From Anaerolineae bacterium (GTDB lineage: Bacteria; Chloroflexota; Anaerolineae; B4-G1; SLSP01), in assembly GCA_016931315.1 (NCBI GenBank), contig JAFGFB010000085.1:1-34447 (forward strand): 34,447 bases of DNA. The letters are read 5' to 3'. The number at the start of each line of letters is the position of its first letter. The stretch's first letter is position 1. The notes beneath the pieces are model-generated. The model did no database searches and was not told where the DNA came from. It worked only from the letters and a program-made list of their open reading frames with translations. Shown piece by piece: positions 29,362 through 34,447 of this stretch. The position numbers were made by a program, and so were the translations under genes.

Positions 29362-30294
29362 ATGGATGGCGAATATGATGTGCTTGTGATCGGTACAGCG
29401 GCTTTGGATATCAAAGTCCATACTCGTGCACTGGCAATCGAACCCGAGCTCTCCAACCCGGCTATAATCGAATTGGGTTTCGGCGGTGTCGCGCGGAACA
29501 TCGCCGAGAACCTGGTGCGCTTGGGGGGCGATGTCTCGCTGATCTCGGCTGTGGGCGTGGATGAAGCCGGAACCCAAATCGTGCAGCAATTGCGTGATGT
29601 GGGCATCCATACGGATGCCATGATCGTCACTGCGGACCATAACACTGGCGCTTTTGTGGGAATCTACCAGCTGGATAAACGGCTGCGTGTGGCTTTCGAC
29701 GACATGCAGGTGATTCGCCTCATCACGCCAGGGTATTTGAACCAGCACCGTAGCCTTTTCCACGATGCTGATGTCATCTGCATTGACGCCAACCTCTCTG
29801 CGCGCGCCCTGGAGACTGTGTTTCGCCTGGCGCGTGCGTACGATGTGCCCGTCTGCGCCGATGCGACCACCCCCTTGCTCGCACAACGCCTGCACCCCTT
29901 CTTGCCCGAGCTGGCGGCTCTCGCGGCCAATCGCGCCGAGGCTGAGGCGCTCTTGGGTACGCATTTCCGCGATGAGGATGAGGTATTGCAGGGAGCGCGG
30001 CGCCTGGCGCAGCTTGGCGTGGATCTGGCAATCATCACCCAGGGCGCGGAGGGCCTTTCATACGCCACTTCGGATGAGAGCGGTCGTCTGCCGGCTTTCA
30101 ATGTTGAGGTTGTAGACCCTGTAGGCGCCGGCGATGCACTGACGGCGGCAGTGGCTTATGGCCTGGCAGAGGGCCTTGCACCCACCGAGGTGGTGCGTCT
30201 GGGGCTTGCCGCTGCCGCACAGACCATTGTTTGTCAGGAAACTGTGTGTCCCTATATCAGCCTGGAAGTTCTTTACGAGCGATTGGTGGTCTGA
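29362..30294 (+). CDS. PfkB-family kinase, probable pseudouridine kinase, 310 aa
   Basis: Ribokinase-fold sugar/nucleoside kinase. The substrate-side motif GFGGVARNIAENLVRLG (39-55) with VSLISAVGVDEAG resembles pseudouridine kinase PsuK (YeiC) more than ribokinase or fructokinase. The ATP/anion-hole motif DPVGAGDALTAA is at 252-263, with catalytic Asp258. Length is right for the family. PsuK phosphorylates pseudouridine for cleavage by PsuG, but no psuG gene is within the window, so the substrate remains open. The ATG at 29362 has AAGGAG about 9 bases upstream. Expression is probably from the consensus promoter 300 bp away. Confidence 0.85.
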   Translation: MDGEYDVLVIGTAALDIKVHTRALAIEPELSNPAIIELGFGGVARNIAENLVRLGGDVSLISAVGVDEAGTQIVQQLRDVGIHTDAMIVTADHNTGAFVGIYQLDKRLRVAFDDMQVIRLITPGYLNQHRSLFHDADVICIDANLSARALETVFRLARAYDVPVCADATTPLLAQRLHPFLPELAALAANRAEAEALLGTHFRDEDEVLQGARRLAQLGVDLAIITQGAEGLSYATSDESGRLPAFNVEVVDPVGAGDALTAAVAYGLAEGLAPTEVVRLGLAAAAQTIVCQETVCPYISLEVLYERLVV

Positions 30295-30372
30295 CTTTGC
30301 TTTTTTCACGCATCAGGGTCAAGCAACAAGAGCCAAAATTGGCCTATCCGAAGCGGCGCAGCGCCTCGTTGT

Positions 30373-33300
30373 GTGCTGCCCTTTCTTAAGCGAGCCACAG
30401 TGTCACGTAGTATCCCGCCACTACCCCCATTTGCCGGGTTGCGATTTCAACACCCCTTTCGCAAATACCAGCGAATGATTCTGGAGCAGGTGGAATCCGG
30501 GCAGGGCGATCATCGCTATCATCTTGTTGCGCCGCCAGGCGCCGGGAAAACCATCGTCGGACTGGAATTGTTGCGCCGTTTCGATGCACCGGCGGTGATT
30601 TTTGCGCCCACGACGACCATTCAGGAGCAATGGCGCGCTAAAACCGCCCTTTTCCTTCCCGAGGAGGCTCCGCCGGGGGCGCTCGATGCTCTGGTAAGCC
30701 TGGACCCTCACGCACTGGCGCCAATCAACGTCTTTACTTACCAACTGCTCTCTACGCCCGGCGAATCTCAGACCTGGGTCGAGGCGTTGGCGCGCGAGCG
30801 CTGGTTACGCGATTTGCTGGAAGAGGGGCGTGTAATCTCTGAGGCAGCAGCAGTACAACGGCTGACTTTGCTCCAGCAAAATAACCCTCAAAATTACCGT
30901 CGCGAGCTCGCGCGTCGCTACCAACGTTTCAAGCACGAGTTGTTGCAGGGGGAACCTTCCGCTGTGGCTCCTTTCCTGCATCAGAACGCGCGTGCACTGA
31001 TCGAGCGCTTGCTGGCGCATAGGGTGCGCACGGTGGTGCTGGATGAATGCCATCATCTCCTCGATTATTGGGCGGTCGTGTTGCGCTATTTCATCAGCCA
31101 GATTCCCGATTGCCGGGTGATTGGGCTGACGGCAACGTTGCCCAGCCTCGAGGATGGCGCCTCTTACGAAAACTACACTACCTTGCTGGGGGAAGTGGAT
31201 TTTGAGGTGCCCACGCCGGCAGTGGTTAAGGAAGGTGACCTGGCGCCTTACCGCGACCTGGTTTACTTTGTCGAGCCAAGCCGGCGCGAGCGCGATTATC
31301 TCAAGAACATCCAGCGCGCCTTCGAGGAAGCCATCGCTGAACTCACCCGCAGCGCTGCATTTCGCGCCTGGATCGCTAATTTGGTCCTGGCGCCTCAGGA
31401 TAAGAGCGGGCAACCTCTTCCCTGGGATGAGTTTCTGCGGCGACGCCCAGTTTTTGCGCTGGCATGCTTGCGCTTTTTGCGACAGGGGGATTTCCCTTTG
31501 CCTGAAGGCTTTCCCTTGCCTCAAGAGGCCGAATCGCCGCTGACCCTGGATGATTGGGTGGCGCTTCTGGAACGATATGGCCTGGATGAGCTGGCGCTAA
31601 GCCCCGAACCGGCAGATCACCTGTTGCTGCGCCGGCTGCGTAAAATCCTCCAGCCTTTTGGCTTTACGCTGACTGAGCGCGGACTACGCCATCAGCGGTC
31701 GCCGGGTGACCTCATCCTGACTTTCTCCGAATCTAAAGACGAGGCGGTGCTGCGGATTCTCACCGCTGAGTCCGAAGCCCTGGGTGCGGCGCTCCGTGCG
31801 GTCGTAGTGACCGATTTCGAGCGCTTGAGCAGCGGGCTTCGCCGCGCCAGGGGAGTCCTGGATCAGGATGCCGGCAGCGCCGTGCGCGTTTTCCGTCGTC
31901 TGGTGCATGATGAGCGTGTTCGCGTCCTGGCGCCCGTATTAGTGACAGGTCGGTTGTTGCTGGTGGATGCCGCGTATGGGCTGGCGGTGCTCGCGGCGTT
32001 GCAAGCCCTGCTGGTCGCAGAGGACTTGCGGGCGACGTGCCGCACCGAGATAACGGAATTTGTCGGTGAATTGCGGGTCGTGGGTGAGGGACCAGATTGG
32101 GGATCGCACACCTACGTCCGGTTGGTGACCCGGCTCTTTGAGCAGGGGGTGACCCGCTGCATCATCGGCACCCGGGGTATCTTTGGCGAGGGGTGGGATT
32201 CGCTCACCCTGAACACGCTCATTGATCTCACCAGTGTGACGACCAGCACCTCGGTTCAGCAGCTGCGGGGGCGCAGCATTCGCCTGGACCCGCGTTGGTC
32301 CCACAAGGTCGCGCACAATTGGGACGTGGTCTGCGTCGCTCCTACTTACGAAAAAGGGGGCCTGGACCTTGCCCGCTTTGTGCGCCGTCACGCGCAATAC
32401 TGGGGTGTTGTGCCCGAATCGCGGTTACAAGCTCTGGTGAACGATGCGGGGGCGTTCCTCTCCGGCGAGGGATTGCCCGCGGATGGGCGTGGACGTATCG
32501 TCAAGGGGGTGGGGCATGTAGACCCTGACCTGGCGTACCAGTTGGCGACGCGCCCCCTCAAGCAGATTACGTTTGCGCAATTCACCCAACGGATGCTGCA
32601 ACAGATTCCGCGCCGGGAGCGCACCTATGCGCTATGGGGCATCGGCGAGGAGTACAGCAATTTCGCTTATCGCGCTACGCGCCTGGATACCCGTGACCTC
32701 AAAATCCGCACGGTTTTCACCGTGCAGAATACGCTCAAGCGCATGTTGCGCATGTTTGCCGCCTCGGTCGCGGGAGGAATCCTGGTGATTGCCTGGGTCT
32801 TCCTGCAACTGGCGCTGGGCAGCGATGGCTCTGATGCGGCTTGCCTGGCGCCGCTGCTGGCACTGCTACTCGGAACCTTCTTTGTCTTTGCGTTGAACCT
32901 GCGTTCGGCATACCGGTTGGGGAAAGCGCTCCTCGTGGAGCAGCCTCCGGATGGCATTCTGCGCGATATTGCGCAGGCGCTGCTGGCAGCGTTGAAGGAT
33001 GCGGGGGCGATTAGCCGTCACCTGCAGCCCGATTATGTGCGGGTGGTGGAGCAGCCCGATAACAGCTATGAAGTGCTGCTCGATTATGCCTCGCCTGAAG
33101 ATGCCGCGGCATTCATCGAAGCTTATCAGCAGCTCTTTGAGCCGGTGATGGATCAGCGCTATTTGATTCTGCGGGATGATGCCCCACTGCCGAGTTTGCC
33201 GTTGCGTATGTTGTGGTCGCGTTTGCGGCGGCTATTCCGCGATGCGGGGCTATATCAGGCGGCGTATCATCCGGTCCCCAAGTCGCTGGCGACCCGGCGT

Positions 33301-33456
33301 GAGTTTGCTGATTCTTTGACCCGGCATTGGCGGCGTTACGTGGGCGGCGGTGAGCTGGTCTACACCCGCAGCGAGGAAGGTCGCAGGATTCTGCTCAAGG
33401 CGCGCTCCCAAAAACGCCCCAAAGCCAAAGGCTTAGCTTTTGAGGTCTGGCGTTGA
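30373..33456 (+). CDS. SF2 DEAD/DEAH-like helicase with two C-terminal-half membrane segments, 1027 aa
   Basis: Superfamily 2 helicase. The N-terminal RecA domain shows a Q-like FRKYQRMIL (29-37), Walker A APPGAGKT (53-60), motif II VVLDECHH (DECHH at 224-228) and motif III GLTATLPSL (around 251-259). About 350 residues of helical insertion precede the second RecA domain, which has TRGIFGEGWDS and TSVQQLRGRSIRLDP (QLRGRSIR about 630-637). Residues ~796-816 and ~825-845 are strongly hydrophobic (SVAGGILVIAWVFLQLALG, then LAPLLALLLGTFFVFAL), suggesting membrane anchoring of a helicase, followed by a ~180-residue soluble tail. The start is uncertain: GTG 30373 gives the whole Q-like motif; GTG 30400 is an alternative. 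I see no nuclease domain. Function is not known; defence or repair is possible. Confidence 0.85.
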   Translation: MLPFLKRATVSRSIPPLPPFAGLRFQHPFRKYQRMILEQVESGQGDHRYHLVAPPGAGKTIVGLELLRRFDAPAVIFAPTTTIQEQWRAKTALFLPEEAPPGALDALVSLDPHALAPINVFTYQLLSTPGESQTWVEALARERWLRDLLEEGRVISEAAAVQRLTLLQQNNPQNYRRELARRYQRFKHELLQGEPSAVAPFLHQNARALIERLLAHRVRTVVLDECHHLLDYWAVVLRYFISQIPDCRVIGLTATLPSLEDGASYENYTTLLGEVDFEVPTPAVVKEGDLAPYRDLVYFVEPSRRERDYLKNIQRAFEEAIAELTRSAAFRAWIANLVLAPQDKSGQPLPWDEFLRRRPVFALACLRFLRQGDFPLPEGFPLPQEAESPLTLDDWVALLERYGLDELALSPEPADHLLLRRLRKILQPFGFTLTERGLRHQRSPGDLILTFSESKDEAVLRILTAESEALGAALRAVVVTDFERLSSGLRRARGVLDQDAGSAVRVFRRLVHDERVRVLAPVLVTGRLLLVDAAYGLAVLAALQALLVAEDLRATCRTEITEFVGELRVVGEGPDWGSHTYVRLVTRLFEQGVTRCIIGTRGIFGEGWDSLTLNTLIDLTSVTTSTSVQQLRGRSIRLDPRWSHKVAHNWDVVCVAPTYEKGGLDLARFVRRHAQYWGVVPESRLQALVNDAGAFLSGEGLPADGRGRIVKGVGHVDPDLAYQLATRPLKQITFAQFTQRMLQQIPRRERTYALWGIGEEYSNFAYRATRLDTRDLKIRTVFTVQNTLKRMLRMFAASVAGGILVIAWVFLQLALGSDGSDAACLAPLLALLLGTFFVFALNLRSAYRLGKALLVEQPPDGILRDIAQALLAALKDAGAISRHLQPDYVRVVEQPDNSYEVLLDYASPEDAAAFIEAYQQLFEPVMDQRYLILRDDAPLPSLPLRMLWSRLRRLFRDAGLYQAAYHPVPKSLATRREFADSLTRHWRRYVGGGELVYTRSEEGRRILLKARSQKRPKAKGLAFEVWR

Positions 33457-33484
33457 TGGGGGGTGCGAGAGGAGTTTGCCCATC

Positions 33485-34240
33485 CTAGCGCACCCATAGC
33501 GTCAACACCAGCGCCGCGACCAATCCCGCTGTGACGAGCGCCAGTCGTTGCGTCTCGCGCCTGCTCCACCATTCCTCTGTGATGCGGGCGGGCGACCATT
33601 CGGTACCCGCAATTATCTGGTATCTGGGGCAGAGAGCCCAACCTGCTGCCAGCCCGCCGAGTAAACCGCCTAAATGTCCCCAGAGGCTGATGCCCGGCAA
33701 CAGGCCGATTCCCAGGTTGAGCAACGCTATCCGCAACATGCCCCCGAACATTGCATTTACCGCGGGCACTTCGCGGTAATTCTTACTGTAGATGAGCAAC
33801 ATGCCTACGATGCCCATAATTGCTCCGGAGGCGCCGGCGCTAATCGTTTCGCGTCCAGCGAGCGCAGTGACCAGGACACTGCCACTGAGCAGCGACAACA
33901 GATAGCCCAGAAGGAATCGCCCCGTTCCAAAAAGTCGTTCGGCACTCCTGCCTATGTTGTAGAGCGCGTACATATTGAAAGCGATGTGCAGAAAGTCGAA
34001 ATGGAGAAAACCGGCTGTAATTAAACGCCATAGTTGGTAATAATCCAGCACCGCCAATGGAATTAACCCACCCAGGCTCAGGGTGAGATACCAGATATCC
34101 TCCAGGTTGAGAAGCGTGCTCAGGTAGGGAATGAAAGCCAGCACGTTGACGACAATGAGCGGGTAGATTGCACGTATTGGGGCAAGCGGCAATGACAGCG
34201 CCTGTGGCGGCGCAACTGGAGTTGAATCTTCGTAGACCAT
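33485..34240 (-). CDS. Rhomboid-family intramembrane serine protease, 251 aa
   Basis: Intramembrane serine protease that cleaves membrane proteins within the lipid bilayer. WRLITAGFLHFDFLHIAFNMYALYN is the conserved helix region (71-95). The nucleophile is Ser138 in AGASGAIMG and the base is His189 in LWGHLGGLLGG, giving a complete Ser-His dyad; His85 and Asn89 are the oxyanion-side residues. Seven hydrophobic segments are seen, the last one at the C-terminus. The ATG at 34240 has AGGAG 5 bases upstream, so I reject the longer frame that starts at 34378 in repeat A. It converges with the helicase gene, 28 bp apart, without an evident terminator between them. Confidence 0.93.
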   Translation of the reverse strand: MVYEDSTPVAPPQALSLPLAPIRAIYPLIVVNVLAFIPYLSTLLNLEDIWYLTLSLGGLIPLAVLDYYQLWRLITAGFLHFDFLHIAFNMYALYNIGRSAERLFGTGRFLLGYLLSLLSGSVLVTALAGRETISAGASGAIMGIVGMLLIYSKNYREVPAVNAMFGGMLRIALLNLGIGLLPGISLWGHLGGLLGGLAAGWALCPRYQIIAGTEWSPARITEEWWSRRETQRLALVTAGLVAALVLTLWVR

Positions 34241-34322
34241 ACTCTCTCCTGTAGTTGAGGCTCCTGGCGTTGCTGCGGTTTTGTGTGAGCTTTCCGCAAC
34301 AATGGCAGCTATCAATCCCTGG

Positions 34323-34328
34323 ATTATA
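34323..34328 (-). promoter_or_regulatory. Possible -10 element for the rhomboid gene
   Basis: The minus strand reads TATAAT at 34323-34328, about 85 bases before the ATG. No good -35 box is found at 16-18 bp (TGATTT at best, in a sequence resembling the foot of repeat A). Support is modest. Confidence 0.35.
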
Positions 34329-34365
34329 GCCGCTTTCCGCGAAAAATCACCAGAGAGCGGGTATA

Positions 34366-34447
34366 GGTTGCGTTTCAAAATGTGGGCGAAAATCTCAGGC
34401 GTCCCTACGGGACGCAGTGGAAAATTGATTTTTGGCGGTGGGGCAAA
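34366..34447. repeat. MITE-like repeat A, copy cut by the window edge
   Basis: It begins with GGTTGCGTTTCA, a one-base variant of the repeat's left end, and contains CCCTACGGGACGC and the stem's left arm (34425-34443, TTGATTTTTGGCGGTGGGG). The window stops in the CAAAG loop. The right half lies outside. Confidence 0.7.

Overview
The window looks like a piece of chromosome from a member of the Chloroflexota, most likely the Anaerolineae/Caldilineae side. The grounds are protein style: secreted proteins with proline-threonine linkers, an IYLPLVL surface-protein segment, FN3-like modules with a W-ETASE-----F-LYR signature, DEPAH-type membrane glycosyltransferases, and frequent GTG/TTG starts. 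This is inference; there is no rRNA or other phylogenetic marker here. I found no tRNA, rRNA or CRISPR array.

Layout. (1) Positions 1-700 hold only repeats. (2) Positions 700-11514 form one long minus-strand locus. In transcription order it encodes a membrane FN3-like protein, an HPr-kinase-like ATPase, a PqqD/RRE-like peptide chaperone, a 30-residue peptide with a lasso-type leader motif, an ECF sigma factor, its anti-sigma factor with an FN3-like ectodomain, a small membrane-anchored secreted protein, a large secreted C25 (gingipain-type) protease, an S26B-type peptidase fused to a secreted FN3/Ig-like stalk, and a C25 lipoprotein. (3) Positions 11515-12299 are repeats. (4) Positions 12300-23585 are a plus-strand run: RarA, an UPF0173 hydrolase, a hypothetical protein, a membrane spermidine-synthase-like protein, two orphan solute-binding lipoproteins, a PAP2 phosphatase, uracil phosphoribosyltransferase, a GT4 sugar-phosphate transferase and a DapA-like aldolase. 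(5) Positions 23582-26348 are a minus-strand group: M50-like protease, GT39-like glycosyltransferase and FlK-like thioesterase. (6) Positions 26721-33456 carry ScpA, a VanZ protein (opposite strand), a dolichol-phosphate-mannose-synthase-like GT2, a pseudouridine-kinase-like PfkB protein and an unusual membrane-spanning SF2 helicase. (7) A rhomboid protease closes the window on the minus strand.

Most interesting part. The 9.5-11.0 kb segment carries a leader-bearing peptide gene, a PqqD-type recognition protein and an HPr-kinase-like enzyme. An S26-type protease with no preceding membrane anchor lies further along the same strand. No lasso cyclase (asparagine-synthetase-like) or B2 transglutaminase-like protease is visible. 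This fits a reduced or unconventional peptide-modification (RiPP-like) system coupled to an ECF switch and a surface-protease set. The components are seen in the sequence; their joint function is inferred.

A second theme is a family of short non-coding mobile repeats (MITE-like). They have 12-bp terminal inverted repeats, apparent 8-bp target duplications and a stem that changes by compensating substitutions. A separate set of long perfect hairpins sits in several other intergenic gaps. Well-formed sigma-70-type promoters can be placed upstream of several genes and help fix start codons.
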